From Agromyces mediolanus (GTDB lineage: Bacteria; Actinomycetota; Actinomycetes; Actinomycetales; Microbacteriaceae), in assembly GCF_014648575.1 (NCBI RefSeq), contig NZ_BMRJ01000006.1:18076-65928 (forward strand): a stretch of DNA of 47,853 nucleotides. Reading direction: 5' to 3'. Shown piece after piece: positions 28,682 through 37,756 of this stretch; position 1 is the first letter of the stretch; every line of letters starts with the position of its first letter. Both the position numbers and the translations under genes were made by a program. The notes under the pieces were generated by a model. The model was not told the origin of the DNA. It searched no databases and worked only from the letters and a program-made list of their open reading frames with translations.

Positions 28682-31600
28682 TCAGCTCTGCTCGGCGGCC
28701 GCGGGCGTCTGCTCGAAGATGTTCGCCACGAGCCTGGACACCCACTCGATGAGGTCGCCGTCGCCCGGCGCTTCGCCGCCCGGCGTCGGGAAGGGCACGA
28801 GGATCACGTCGTTCTGGGCGAAGTGCTTCGCCCCCGGGTACAGCCGCTCGAGCCGCACCCGCTTGGAGTCGGGGATCTTCGCGGGGGCGATGCGCAGCTT
28901 CGAACCGGTCGCGATGACCTCGGCGAGCCCGGCGAGCTGCGCCTGGCGGCGCAGCCGCGACACGGCGACGAGGTGCTCGACCGACTCGGGCGGGGTGCCG
29001 TAGCGGTCGACGAGCTCCTCGAGCACCTGGTCGATCTGGCCCTCCTTCGAGGCCGGCCCGCTCGCGGCCGAGAGCTTCTGGTACGCCTCGAGCCGCAGCC
29101 GCTCGCTGTCGACGTAGTCGTCGGGGATGTGCGCGTCGACGGGGAGTTCGAGCCGCAGCTCCGTCTGCCCCTCGGCGACCTCCCCGCGGAACGCCGACAC
29201 GGCCTCGCCGATCATGCGCAGGTACAGGTCGAAGCCGACGCCCGCGATGTGCCCGGCCTGCTCGGCGCCGAGCAGGTTGCCGGCGCCGCGGATCTCGAGG
29301 TCCTTCAGCGCGATCTGCATGCCGCCGCCGAGCTCGTTGTTCGCGGCGATCGTGGAGAGCCGGTCGTGCGCGGTCTCGCTGAGCGGCTTCGACGGGTCGT
29401 ACAGGAAGTACGCGTACGCCCGCTCGCGGCCTCGGCCCACCCGCCCGCGCAGCTGGTGCAGCTGGGAGAGGCCGTACTTGTCGGCGCGGTCGATGATGAT
29501 CGTGTTCGCGTTCGAGATGTCGAGGCCAGTCTCGATGATCGTCGTCGAGACGAGCACGTCGAACTTGCGCTCCCAGAAGTCGCTCACGATCTGGTCGAGC
29601 GTGTGCTCGGGCAGCTGGCCGTGCGCGACGGCGATGCGCGCCTCGGGCACGAGCTCGGCGAGCTGCGCGGCGACGCGGTTGATCGACGAGACCCGGTTGT
29701 GCACGAAGAACACCTGGCCCTCGCGCAGCAGCTCGCGGCGGATGGCCGCGGCCACCTGCTGCTCGGTGTACGGCCCGACGAAGGTGAGGATCGGGTGGCG
29801 GTCCTCGGGCGGCGTCGCGAGCGTCGACATCTCGCGGATGCCGGTGACCGCCATCTCGAGCGAGCGCGGGATGGGCGTGGCGCTCATCGCGAGGATGTCG
29901 ACGTTGGTCTTCAGCTTCTTCAGCGCGTCCTTGTGCTCGACGCCGAAGCGCTGCTCCTCGTCGATGATCATGAGCCCGAGGTCTTTGAACCGCACCTTCT
30001 CGGTGAGGATGCGGTGGGTGCCGATGACGAGGTCGACGGTGCCGTCGGCGAGGCCCGCGATGGTCTCGCGCGCCTCCTTGTCGGTCTGGAAGCGGCTGAG
30101 GGCGCGCACATGCACCGGGAAGCCGGCGAAGCGCTCCGTGAAGGTCTCGAAGTGCTGCTTCACGAGCAGCGTCGTCGGCACGAGCATCGCCGCCTGCTTG
30201 CCGTCCTGGATCGCCTTGAACGCCGCGCGCACGGCGACCTCGGTCTTGCCGAAGCCGACGTCGCCCGCGAGCAGGCGGTCCATCGGGATCGGCCGCTCCA
30301 TGTCGGCCTTCACCTCGTCGATGGTCTGCAACTGGTCGCTCGTCTCGGTGTAGGGGAACGCCTCCTCGAGCTCGTGCTGCCACGGCGTGTCGGGGCCGAA
30401 GGCGTGGCCCTTGGCGGCCATCCGCGCGGAGTAGAGCTTCACGAGCTCGACCGCGATGTCGCGCACCGCCTTGCGCGCGCGGCCCTTCGCCTGCGCCCAG
30501 TCGCTGCCGCCCATCTTCGAGAGCGACGGCGCCTCGCCGCCGACGTAGCGGCTCAGCAGGTCGAGCTGGTCCATCGGCACGAAGAGCCGGTCGCCGGCCT
30601 GGCCGCGCTTGGACGGCGCGTACTCGAGCACGAGGTACTCGCGCACCGTGGTCGGCTGCTGGGCGATGCCGGCCGTGCGGCTCGGCCCCTTCGGCCGGGT
30701 GCCCGTGGCGACCTCGCGCTGCACGAGCTCGACGAAGCGGCCGATGCCGTGCGTCGCGTGCACGACGTGGTCGCCGGGCTTCAGCTGGATCGGGTCGACG
30801 ACGTTGCGGCGGCGCGTGGCGAGCTTCTTGCCCGCGCGCTGGTCGTAGGCGGCCGAACGCCCGTAGAACTCGGCCTCGGCGAGCAGGCCGAGCTTCGCCT
30901 CGGGCACCTCGAAGCCGCGCGCGGCCTCGGCCTGCACGAGCAGCACGACGCCGGGCTCGGGCTCGGCCGGCACCTCGTCGACGAGCCGGGCGGCGAGCCC
31001 CGCCTCGGCGAGCACGTCGCGGGCGCGCTCGACGAGGCCCTGCCCGGCGGCGGCCACGACGAGCGACCAGCCCTCGCGCATGCGCTCGGCGACGTGCTCG
31101 ACGGCACCGGTCACGTTGCCCTGGAAGCTCGGCACGGCGTTCGCCGCGATGCGCACGTAGCTCGCGTCGTGCTCGACGTCGTCGGCGGCTTCGCCGGCGT
31201 CGAAGGGCGACAGCGTCCACCAGACGCGCTTGAGGTCGGCCTCGCCCGACGCGGTGCCCTTCGACGAGCTCAGGGAACCAGTGGCGGCGTCGCGGAGCTC
31301 CCGCAGGGTCAGGAAGTCGCCCGCGTCGAGATCGATGGGCGCGCCGGCGCCCACGGTGGCGGCGCTCCATGCGGCGGCGAGGAACTCCCGGTTCGTCTCG
31401 GCGAGGCTCGCGGCCCGGCCGGCGACGCGCTCGGGCGCGATGACGGCGATCGCCGACTGCGCGGGCAGGTAGTGCGTGAGCGGCACGAGCCGTTCGGTCA
31501 GGGCCGGGGCGAGCGACTCCATGCCCTCGACGGGGATGCCCTCGGCGATCTTCTCGAGCATCTGCGACAGGCTCGGGAACTCGTGCACCATCTCGCGCGC

Positions 31601-32350
31601 CCGCTGGCGCACGGCCGGGGTGAGCAGCAGCTCGCGACTCGGCGCGAGCTGCACGCGCTCGACGGGCTCGGGCAGCGAGCGCTGGTCGGCGACGGAGAAG
31701 GCCCGCAGCTCCTCGACCTCGTCGCCGAAGAACTCCACGCGCACCGGGTGGTCGGCCGTCGGCGGGAAGACGTCGAGGATGCCGCCGCGCACGGCGAACT
31801 CGCCGCGGCGGGCCACCATGTCGACGCGCGCGTAGGCGAGGTCGACGAGCCGCAGCGCGAGCTCGGAGAGGTCGTGGCCGCGCGCGCCGGCGACGAGCTC
31901 GATCGGCGCGAGCGCGGCGAGGTTGTCGGCGATGGGCTGGAGGGCGGCGCGCACCGAGGCGACGACGACGAGCGGATGCCGCTCGCCCGGGGCGGCGCCC
32001 CACTCGTGCAGCCGGCGGATGGCGTGCAGCCGTCGCCCGACCGTCTCGGCGCTCGGCGAGAGCCGCTCGTGCGGCAGAGTCTCCCACGCCGGGAACTCGA
32101 GCAGCTCGGCGTCGGCCGGCAGGTAGGGCGCGAGGGAGCCGCGCAGCGACTCGCCCTCGCGGCTCGTGGCGGTCACGACGAGGAGCACGGGGGCCAGTCC
32201 GGCCGCCCTGCGGCGTTCGAGGAGCCCGGCGAGCAGCGGCGCGTCGAGGCCGGCCGGGGCCGAGAAGTCCGCGCTGTGCTGGGCCTCGCCGAGGGCGCGT
32301 TCGATCGTGGAGGCGCGCGAGAGCGCCGTGTTCAGACCCTGCAGACTCAC
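28682..32350 (-). CDS. mfd: Transcription-repair coupling factor Mfd
   Basis: A 1222-residue DNA translocase that removes stalled RNA polymerase from lesions and recruits UvrA. The N-terminal UvrB-homology region is followed by the polymerase-interacting CarD-like domain (GDHVVHATHGIGRFVEL, near 530). The superfamily 2 helicase core follows with Walker A GDVGFGKTE near 696, DEEQRFG near 798 and the later Q/R motif around LRGRVGRG. The C-terminal TRCF domain, which masks the UvrA site, runs from about 1080 on. The start is GTG at 32350: TAGACT (32362-32357) lies 6 bases upstream, a leaderless pattern. It is divergent from rnhA. Confidence 0.97.
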   Translation of the reverse strand: MSLQGLNTALSRASTIERALGEAQHSADFSAPAGLDAPLLAGLLERRRAAGLAPVLLVVTATSREGESLRGSLAPYLPADAELLEFPAWETLPHERLSPSAETVGRRLHAIRRLHEWGAAPGERHPLVVVASVRAALQPIADNLAALAPIELVAGARGHDLSELALRLVDLAYARVDMVARRGEFAVRGGILDVFPPTADHPVRVEFFGDEVEELRAFSVADQRSLPEPVERVQLAPSRELLLTPAVRQRAREMVHEFPSLSQMLEKIAEGIPVEGMESLAPALTERLVPLTHYLPAQSAIAVIAPERVAGRAASLAETNREFLAAAWSAATVGAGAPIDLDAGDFLTLRELRDAATGSLSSSKGTASGEADLKRVWWTLSPFDAGEAADDVEHDASYVRIAANAVPSFQGNVTGAVEHVAERMREGWSLVVAAAGQGLVERARDVLAEAGLAARLVDEVPAEPEPGVVLLVQAEAARGFEVPEAKLGLLAEAEFYGRSAAYDQRAGKKLATRRRNVVDPIQLKPGDHVVHATHGIGRFVELVQREVATGTRPKGPSRTAGIAQQPTTVREYLVLEYAPSKRGQAGDRLFVPMDQLDLLSRYVGGEAPSLSKMGGSDWAQAKGRARKAVRDIAVELVKLYSARMAAKGHAFGPDTPWQHELEEAFPYTETSDQLQTIDEVKADMERPIPMDRLLAGDVGFGKTEVAVRAAFKAIQDGKQAAMLVPTTLLVKQHFETFTERFAGFPVHVRALSRFQTDKEARETIAGLADGTVDLVIGTHRILTEKVRFKDLGLMIIDEEQRFGVEHKDALKKLKTNVDILAMSATPIPRSLEMAVTGIREMSTLATPPEDRHPILTFVGPYTEQQVAAAIRRELLREGQVFFVHNRVSSINRVAAQLAELVPEARIAVAHGQLPEHTLDQIVSDFWERKFDVLVSTTIIETGLDISNANTIIIDRADKYGLSQLHQLRGRVGRGRERAYAYFLYDPSKPLSETAHDRLSTIAANNELGGGMQIALKDLEIRGAGNLLGAEQAGHIAGVGFDLYLRMIGEAVSAFRGEVAEGQTELRLELPVDAHIPDDYVDSERLRLEAYQKLSAASGPASKEGQIDQVLEELVDRYGTPPESVEHLVAVSRLRRQAQLAGLAEVIATGSKLRIAPAKIPDSKRVRLERLYPGAKHFAQNDVILVPFPTPGGEAPGDGDLIEWVSRLVANIFEQTPAAAEQS

Positions 32351-32462
32351 CGGAGAAGTCTACGTCGCCCCGCCGACACGACGGCCGGGCGAGGCATCCG
32401 CCGTCCGCCGCCCGCGGTGGCTCCGGATACGATTGGCCCGGCCAGACGGAAGGACCCCACGC

Positions 32463-33185
32463 ATGATCATCGCCGCCGCAGACGGCTCCGCCCTCGGCAA
32501 CCCCGGCCCGGCCGGCTGGGCCTGGTACGTCGCCGACGACTGCTGGGCGGCGGGCGGCTGGAAGCACGCCACGAACAACCAGGGCGAGCTCACCGCCGTG
32601 CTCGAGCTGTTCCGCGCGACCGCGCACCTCGACGAGGAGCTGCTCGTGCAGTGCGACAGCCAGTACGTCATCAACTCGGTGACGAAGTGGATGCCGAACT
32701 GGAAGCGCAAGGGCTGGCGCAAGTCCGACGGCAAGCCCGTGTTGAACGTCGAGCTCCTGAAGCAGCTCGACGAGGCCATCGCCGGCCGCCGCTACCGCTT
32801 CGAGTGGGTGAAGGGCCACGTCGGGCATCCCATGAACGAGGCCGCCGACGCCAGGGCCCGCGCGGTCGCCGAGGCGTACCGGCGCGGGTCGGCGGTGCCG
32901 TCGGGGCCCGGCTGGTCGGGTGCGTGCGAGGCGGACGCCGCGGCGGCCGCGCAGGTGCTGGCGACGACCGAGCCGATCGGCGCGGCCGAGGTCTTCGAGG
33001 ACGAAGCCCCCTCGCTCCACGACGACCGCTCCCCCGCCGACACCGCCCTCTTCGACTTCGACGACCCGGCGGCCGACTGGCTGGCGATGACGCTCGAGCT
33101 GACCACCGACGAGCACGCGAGGCTCGTCGAGCGCGCACGGGCCGCGGGCACGAGCCCCGAGGAGTTCCTCCGCGGGCTGATCTAG
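32463..33185 (+). CDS. RNase HI with a C-terminal helical extension
   Basis: A 240-residue protein. Residues 1 to about 140 are RNase HI, which cuts RNA in RNA:DNA hybrids, with all four metal-binding acids: Asp7 (ADGSALGNPGP), Glu42 (NNQGEL), Asp65 (QCDSQYV) and Asp129 (NEAADA), plus His119. An acidic, Ala-rich linker follows. The last 32 residues (LELTTDEHARLVERARAAG...) resemble a ribbon-helix-helix or similar short DNA-binding unit. TACGAT at 32428-32433 and a GGAAGGA site precede the ATG. Typical RNase HI is about 155 residues, so the extension is notable. Confidence 0.92.
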   Translation: MIIAAADGSALGNPGPAGWAWYVADDCWAAGGWKHATNNQGELTAVLELFRATAHLDEELLVQCDSQYVINSVTKWMPNWKRKGWRKSDGKPVLNVELLKQLDEAIAGRRYRFEWVKGHVGHPMNEAADARARAVAEAYRRGSAVPSGPGWSGACEADAAAAAQVLATTEPIGAAEVFEDEAPSLHDDRSPADTALFDFDDPAADWLAMTLELTTDEHARLVERARAAGTSPEEFLRGLI

Positions 33186-33214
33186 CGGGCGAGGCGGGCG
33201 GTGCTGCGCCCGGC

Positions 33215-33835
33215 TCAGCTCGGCGCGTGGAAGCGCTGCTGCGCGGCGAGCAGGCCGTCGTCGGCGATGGCCTCGACCGCGTCGGCCGCGTCGGCGAGCA
33301 GGTTCGGCAGGCTCTGCCGCTCGGTGCCGGAGAAGTCCTTCAGCACGAAGTCGGCCGGGTCCTGCCGGCCGGGCGGCCGGCCGATGCCGACGCGCACGCG
33401 CAGGTAGTCGGCGCCGAGCGCCTTCGAGATGTCGCGCAGCCCGTTGTGCCCGCCGTGGCCGCCGCCCTGCTTGAGCCGCACCGTGTCGAACGGCAGATCG
33501 AGCTCGTCGTGCACGACGACGAGCCGCTCGGCGGGGACGTCGTAGAACTTCGCGAGCGCGGAGACCGGACCGCCCGAGGTGTTCATGTAGCTGTTCGGCT
33601 TCGCGAGCACGAGCTTCGGCCCGCCGGGGCGCAGGAAGCCCTCGGCGACGCGCGACGGCGTCTTGTGGCTCTTGAAGGGCGCGCCGAGCCGGCCGGCGAG
33701 TTCGTCGAGCACCATCTGGCCCACGTTGTGCCGATTGCCCGCGTACTGCGCGCCGGGGTTGCCGAGGCCGACCACCAGCCAGGTGTTCTGCGCCACCTCG
33801 GGATCCTCTCGTCGCCGCCGCCGGAACCACGCCAT
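33215..33835 (-). CDS. pth: Peptidyl-tRNA hydrolase
   Basis: A 206-residue hydrolase that recycles peptidyl-tRNA released from stalled ribosomes. The core starts [13 protein letters not shown], with catalytic His36 (NRHNVGQ), substrate-binding Asn in [10 protein letters not shown], Asp110 (VVHDELDLP) and the tRNA-binding [12 protein letters not shown] 16-residue basic N-terminal extension precedes the usual start, so an internal start is possible but the ATG at 33835 is the only clear one. It follows rplY on the same strand, the common rplY-pth order. Confidence 0.95.
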   Translation of the reverse strand: MAWFRRRRREDPEVAQNTWLVVGLGNPGAQYAGNRHNVGQMVLDELAGRLGAPFKSHKTPSRVAEGFLRPGGPKLVLAKPNSYMNTSGGPVSALAKFYDVPAERLVVVHDELDLPFDTVRLKQGGGHGGHNGLRDISKALGADYLRVRVGIGRPPGRQDPADFVLKDFSGTERQSLPNLLADAADAVEAIADDGLLAAQQRFHAPS

Positions 33836-33940
33836 GCCGCGCTCCGATCCGGTCCATCGGGCCGATCGGCCCGATGTCCGAGCGTACCGGACGACGACCG
33901 CCCGTCCCGGCCCTGCCGAACGGAGCGGCCCCGGGAACGA

Positions 33941-33980
33941 CGAGGGCCCGCCGCGATCCGGGGATCGGGGCGGGCCCTCG
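33941..33980. terminator. Terminator between rplY and pth
   Basis: A perfect 12-bp stem (33941-33952 with 33969-33980) encloses a loop that can itself fold (GATCC...GGATC). It starts 18 bases after the rplY stop, so pth may depend on read-through or its own promoter. Confidence 0.75.
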
Positions 33981-33997
33981 TGCGCCGGGCGCGGAGC

Positions 33998-34612
33998 TTA
34001 CTCCGCGGCCGCCTCCTCGGCGGGGGCCTCGGCGGCCTCCTCGCCCTCGGCGGTCTCCTCGACGTCCGCGACCTTCTGCGGCACGTGCACGTTCACGACG
34101 AGCGCGTCGGCGTCGCTGATGAGCGAGGCGCCCTTCGGCAGGGTGACGTCCTTCGCGTGGATCTGGGTGCCCTCCTCGAGGCCCTCGACCGAGACGACGA
34201 CGTTCTCGGGGATGTGGGTGGCCTCGACCTCGAGGGTCAGGGTGTGCGAGTCGAGGTCGGCGACGGTGCCCGCAGCCGACTCGCCCTCGAGGTGCACCGG
34301 CACCTCGACCTGGACCTTCTCGCCCTTCTTCACGACGATGAGGTCGAGGTGCTCGATGATCTGCAGCACCGGGTCCTTCTGCACGTCCTTGACGAGCGCG
34401 AGCTGGCTCTTGCCCGAGATCTGCAGGTCGAGCACGGCGTTCGCCTTGCGCACGATCAGGCCGATCTGGTGGGCGGGCAGGCTCACGTGCACCGGCTGGG
34501 TGCCGTGGCCGTACACGACGGCGGGGATGCGGCCGGCGGCGCGGAGCTTGCGCGCCGCACCCTTGCCGAACGAGTCGCGCTCGAGCGCTTCGACCTTGTT
34601 GTCTTCGTCCAT
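33998..34612 (-). CDS. rplY: Ribosomal protein bL25, Ctc (long) form
   Basis: A 204-residue bL25 of the Ctc type that binds 5S rRNA in the large subunit. The N-terminal domain begins KVEALERDSFGKGAARKLR and includes RIPAVVYGHG. The C-terminal beta domain (TL5) follows, and the protein ends in an acidic Glu/Ala-rich tail of about 25 residues. AAGGAG lies 7 bases before the ATG at 34612; the longer open frame upstream has no homology and is not coding. It is separated from prs by gnd and others, whereas prs-rplY-pth are often adjacent. Confidence 0.94.
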   Translation of the reverse strand: MDEDNKVEALERDSFGKGAARKLRAAGRIPAVVYGHGTQPVHVSLPAHQIGLIVRKANAVLDLQISGKSQLALVKDVQKDPVLQIIEHLDLIVVKKGEKVQVEVPVHLEGESAAGTVADLDSHTLTLEVEATHIPENVVVSVEGLEEGTQIHAKDVTLPKGASLISDADALVVNVHVPQKVADVEETAEGEEAAEAPAEEAAAE

Positions 34613-34944
34613 GGTGGTTCTCCTTGCGGGCTCACGCTGCTGCGCTCCGGGATGGTGCGCTCTGCCGGCCCAGATCTGGGGTCTGTTCTCTTCAACTCGA
34701 ACGCGCGGCACCCGAGGGGTGCGCGTGAGGAATCGCCGTGAGTCGCATTCGACCGCGTCGATCACGGATGCCTCGAGCCGGCTCTCGCCCGCCCGCGGCC
34801 TCCCTCGCCGAAGTTCAATCGCCCAGTCTACCCGATCGGCCGGCCCGGCCTCGCCCGCGCGTCGGCGGACGTCGCGCGGAACACCGCGCCCGCTCCGCGC
34901 ACTACGCTGAGAAGACCCCACTTTCCCGTTCCGAGGAGAATGCC
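34613..34944. other. Divergent intergenic region between rplY and gnd
   Basis: 332 bases without a credible gene. It must hold both promoters. TAGACT on the minus strand at 34830-34825 is a possible rplY -10, giving a leader of about 200 bases. TACGCT at 34903-34908 is a possible gnd -10. Within the rplY leader a small hairpin GCACCC-GAG-GGGTGC lies at 34708-34722. No known riboswitch was recognised. Confidence 0.5.
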
Positions 34945-36402
34945 TTGCCTGAAGCCGTCGCGAACATCGGAGTCGTCGGACTCGCCGTCATGGGTTCGAA
35001 CCTGGCCCGAAACCTGGCCAGCCGGGAGGGCAACACCGTCGCGGTGTTCAACCGCTCCCCCGAGCGCACCCGCACCCTCGTGACCGAGCACCCCGAGGCG
35101 GGCTTCGTGGCCGCCGAGAGCTACGACGAGTTCGTCGCCTCGCTCGCGACGCCGCGCACCGCGATCATCATGGTGCAGGCCGGCCGCGGCACCGACGCCG
35201 TCATCTCCGAGCTCGTGAGCCGCTTCGAGCCCGGCGACATCATCGTCGACGGCGGCAACGCGAACTTCCACGACACCATCCGCCGCGAGGGCGAGATCAG
35301 CCCGACCGGCATCCACTTCGTCGGCACGGGCATCTCCGGCGGCGAGGAGGGCGCGCTGAACGGCCCCTCGATCATGCCCGGCGGTACCGCCGAGTCGTAC
35401 GAGACGCTCGGACCGATCCTCGAGACCATCGCCGCCCGCGCCCCCGAGGACGGCGCCCCCTGCGTCACCCACGTCGGCACCGACGGCGCCGGCCACTTCG
35501 TGAAGATGGTGCACAACGGCATCGAGTACGCCGACATGCAGCTCATCGCCGAGGCATACGACCTGATCCGCCAGGGCACCGGCAAGTCGCCGGCGGAGAT
35601 CGCCGACATCTTCGCCGAGTGGAACACGGGCGAGCTCGAGAGCTACCTCATCGAGATCACCGCAGAGGTGCTGCGCCAGGTCGACGCCGACACCGGTGCG
35701 CCGCTCGTCGACGTCATCCTCGATTCGGCCGGCGCGAAGGGCACCGGCGCCTGGACGGTGCAGAACGCGCTCGACCTCGGCGTCCCCGTCTCGGGCATCG
35801 CCGAGGCCGTCTTCGCCCGCAGCCTCTCCTCGCAGCGCGCCCAGCGCGAGGCCGCCGCCTCGCTACCCGGCCCCGACGGCGGCTGGGTCGTCGCCGACGC
35901 CGACGCCTTCATCGAGGACGTCCGCCAGGCGCTCTACGCCTCGAAGATCATCGCCTACTCGCAGGGCTTCGACGAGATCATCGCGGGTGCCGCCCAGTTC
36001 GGCTGGGACGTCAAGAAGGGCGACATCGCCCGCATCTGGCGCGCCGGCTGCATCATCCGCGCCCGCTTCCTGAACCGCATCGCGGACGCCTACGCCGAGG
36101 ACCCCGAGCTCGTGGCCCTCGTCGTCGCGCCGTACTTCCGCGACGCCGTGGCTGGTGCGCAGCAGGCGTGGCGCCGGGTGGTCGTGGCGGCGGCGCAGGC
36201 CGGCATCCCCGCCCCCGCCTTCGCGTCCTCGCTCGCGTACTACGACGGGCTCCGCGCCGAGCGCCTGCCCGCCGCCCTCGTGCAGGGTCAGCGCGACTTC
36301 TTCGGCGCGCACACCTACCAGCGCGTCGACAAGCCGGGCGTCTTCCACACGCTCTGGTCGGGCGACCGCAGCGAGATCGAGACCACGCCCTCCTCGCACT
36401 GA
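34945..36402 (+). CDS. gnd: 6-phosphogluconate dehydrogenase, decarboxylating
   Basis: A 485-residue enzyme of the pentose phosphate pathway, oxidising 6-phosphogluconate to ribulose 5-phosphate and CO2. The NADP fold is at the N-terminus (IGVVGLAVMGSNLARNLA), then IIVDGGNANFHDT, the substrate signature GTGISGGEEGALNGPSIM, the catalytic Lys in GHFVKMVHNGIEYADMQ and the C-terminal RDFFGAHTYQR. The start is TTG at 34945, because GAGGAG (34933-34938) sits six bases before it and the length then matches the family. A strong terminator follows. Confidence 0.96.
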   Translation: MPEAVANIGVVGLAVMGSNLARNLASREGNTVAVFNRSPERTRTLVTEHPEAGFVAAESYDEFVASLATPRTAIIMVQAGRGTDAVISELVSRFEPGDIIVDGGNANFHDTIRREGEISPTGIHFVGTGISGGEEGALNGPSIMPGGTAESYETLGPILETIAARAPEDGAPCVTHVGTDGAGHFVKMVHNGIEYADMQLIAEAYDLIRQGTGKSPAEIADIFAEWNTGELESYLIEITAEVLRQVDADTGAPLVDVILDSAGAKGTGAWTVQNALDLGVPVSGIAEAVFARSLSSQRAQREAAASLPGPDGGWVVADADAFIEDVRQALYASKIIAYSQGFDEIIAGAAQFGWDVKKGDIARIWRAGCIIRARFLNRIADAYAEDPELVALVVAPYFRDAVAGAQQAWRRVVVAAAQAGIPAPAFASSLAYYDGLRAERLPAALVQGQRDFFGAHTYQRVDKPGVFHTLWSGDRSEIETTPSSH

Positions 36403-36417
36403 ACTCGGGATGCCCCG

Positions 36418-36453
36418 GCGAGCCCGGCCCCGCTGCACGCGGGCCGGGCTCGC
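36418..36453. terminator. Terminator after gnd
   Basis: A perfect 13-bp stem pairs 36418-36430 with 36441-36453 around a 10-base loop, starting 16 bases past the gnd stop. Confidence 0.8.
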
Positions 36454-36513
36454 GGCCGTTAGGCTCACGACGACCCGCGACGCACACCGCAGACACCGCC
36501 GAGGAGGCCGCGC

Positions 36514-36867
36514 ATGCCGGAACCCCGCTGGAAGCAGGAGGGGCAGGACCCCGACTACCGCTTCTCCCTCGCGAACGAGCGCACCTTCCTCGCCTGGATC
36601 CGCACGGCGCTCGCCCTCATCGCGGGCGGCGTGCTGCTGCACGAGTTCGCCGCAGGCATCGGCCCGCGCGCGCTCGTCACGGTGCTCTCCGTCGGCCTCG
36701 GGGTCGCCGCCGCCGGGCTCGGGCTGCTCTCGTACTTCCGCTGGCGCAGCAACGAGATCGCGATGCGGCACGACCGGCCGCTGCGCTTCAGCTGGTCGCT
36801 GCCGGTGCTCGCGGGCGTCTGCCTCGTCACCTCCGTCGTGCTCACGGTGTTCCTGATCCTGCCGTGA
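36514..36867 (+). CDS. YidH-like DUF202 membrane protein
   Basis: A 117-residue inner-membrane protein with three hydrophobic segments (about 30-47, 53-72 and 93-115). The DUF202 signature is at the N-terminus: RFSLANERTFLAWIRTALALIAGG. Function unknown. GAGGAGG lies 6 bases before the ATG and TAGGCT (36460-36465) is a possible -10. Its stop overlaps the GTG start of a second DUF202 gene (GTGA), so the two are made together, probably as a complex. Confidence 0.9.
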   Translation: MPEPRWKQEGQDPDYRFSLANERTFLAWIRTALALIAGGVLLHEFAAGIGPRALVTVLSVGLGVAAAGLGLLSYFRWRSNEIAMRHDRPLRFSWSLPVLAGVCLVTSVVLTVFLILP

Positions 36868-37178
36868 GCGCCGTCATCCGCGATCCGGGGCTGCAGCCCG
36901 AGCGCACGGCGCTGTCGTGGACGCGCACCGCGCTCGTCGTCGCCGTGAACGCCCTGCTGGCGCTGCGCACCGGGCTCGTCGCGGGCGAGCCGTGGCTGAT
37001 CGTGACGGGCACGGTGCTCTTCTTCGCGGCCGGCGCGGTCGGCGCGGTCGGCGGCATCCGCCGTCGCGAGCTCAGCGAGGGCCGCTACACGCCCGCCCCC
37101 TGGCTCATGCTCGCCGTCTCGGCGGCGACGCTCGCCGCGGCCGCGGCCGGGATCGCCTCGGTGTTCGCCGGCCCCTGA
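36864..37178 (+). CDS. Second DUF202 membrane protein
   Basis: A 104-residue membrane protein, divergent in sequence from its upstream partner but with the same layout: short N-terminus with ERTALSWTRTALVVAVNALL, then two further hydrophobic segments (about 42-62 and 80-101). The GTG start lies inside the upstream stop. The last codons and stop are included in a 22-bp tandem repeat of three copies. Function unknown. Confidence 0.85.
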   Translation: MSAVIRDPGLQPERTALSWTRTALVVAVNALLALRTGLVAGEPWLIVTGTVLFFAAGAVGAVGGIRRRELSEGRYTPAPWLMLAVSAATLAAAAAGIASVFAGP

Positions 37179-37224
37179 CCCGGTGTTCGCCGGCCCCTGA
37201 CTCGCTGTTCGCCGGTCCCTGAGG
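37159..37224. repeat. Three 22-bp tandem repeats across the DUF202 stop codon
   Basis: Units at 37159-37180, 37181-37202 and 37203-37224. Units 1 and 2 differ at one base; unit 3 differs at a few. Unit 1 holds the last codons and TGA of the DUF202 gene, and units 2 and 3 repeat that end outside the gene in other frames. Confidence 0.9.
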
Positions 37225-37278
37225 GAGGCGGCGCCCCGCGGCCGCCCGCTCCCAGCCGCGGATGCGAGACTGGATCCC

Positions 37279-37722
37279 ATGGCCCCGCGCGACCTCGAAC
37301 CCCGCCACCCCGCCGAGCCCGGCGAGCCGGGCCCCCGCGGCCCGCGCGACTGGGACGAGGTGCCGGCCGAGCTCGCCTTCGCCGACGACGGCTCCGCACC
37401 GGACGGGCCGTCCCGCTGGGAACGCCGGAGCCGGGTCATCCGCTTCACCGTCATCGTCGCGCTCGTCGCGATGCTCGCCCCCATCGTGCTCTCGACCGTC
37501 TCGGTCGCGCAGTCGAGCGCGGCGCGAAGCTGCGCCGTCATCGTCTCGGCGTACGACCGCGACGCGGCCGGCTCGCACGTCGCGCTCGAGCTCTTCGGGC
37601 CGGGCGGAGCGGGCTGGATCTGCTACGCGGATGCCTCGGGCGAACCACGCCCGATCGCGAACCTCGGTCTCCTACCGGGCGCGCCGCCCCGCGTGCTCGG
37701 CCCCGACGAGGTGCCCGCGTAG
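37279..37722 (+). CDS. Hypothetical single-pass membrane protein
   Basis: A 147-residue protein not recognised. A Pro/Glu-rich cytoplasmic N-terminus (1 to about 50) leads to a basic RWERRSRVIRF patch, a single membrane helix (about 54-75) and an outside domain of about 70 residues. That domain has two cysteines (SCAVIVSAYD and WICYAD), possibly a disulfide. No ribosome site is obvious. It follows the DUF202 pair by 100 bases. Function unknown. Confidence 0.65.
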   Translation: MAPRDLEPRHPAEPGEPGPRGPRDWDEVPAELAFADDGSAPDGPSRWERRSRVIRFTVIVALVAMLAPIVLSTVSVAQSSAARSCAVIVSAYDRDAAGSHVALELFGPGGAGWICYADASGEPRPIANLGLLPGAPPRVLGPDEVPA

Positions 37723-37732
37723 CTCGCGCCGC

Positions 37733-37753
37733 GCGCCCCGCGCCCCGCGCCCG
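37733..37753. repeat. Short GCGCCCC heptamer array
   Basis: About three head-to-tail heptamers (37733, 37740, 37747) fill the gap between the convergent genes ending at 37722 and 37757. Low complexity; no hairpin worth calling. Confidence 0.6.
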
Positions 37754-37756
37754 GGC

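Noticed and set aside
28512..34741. Very long open frames on both strands over mfd, rnhA and pth (over 1700 and 2000 codons)
   Set aside because: They lack protein-like composition, are full of Arg/Pro/Ala runs, and overlie well-identified genes in another frame. GC-rich DNA lacks stop codons in the wrong frames.
34613..34944. Riboswitch or ribosomal-protein leader before rplY
   Set aside because: Only one small hairpin (34708-34722) was visible and no known leader motif; not enough to call.
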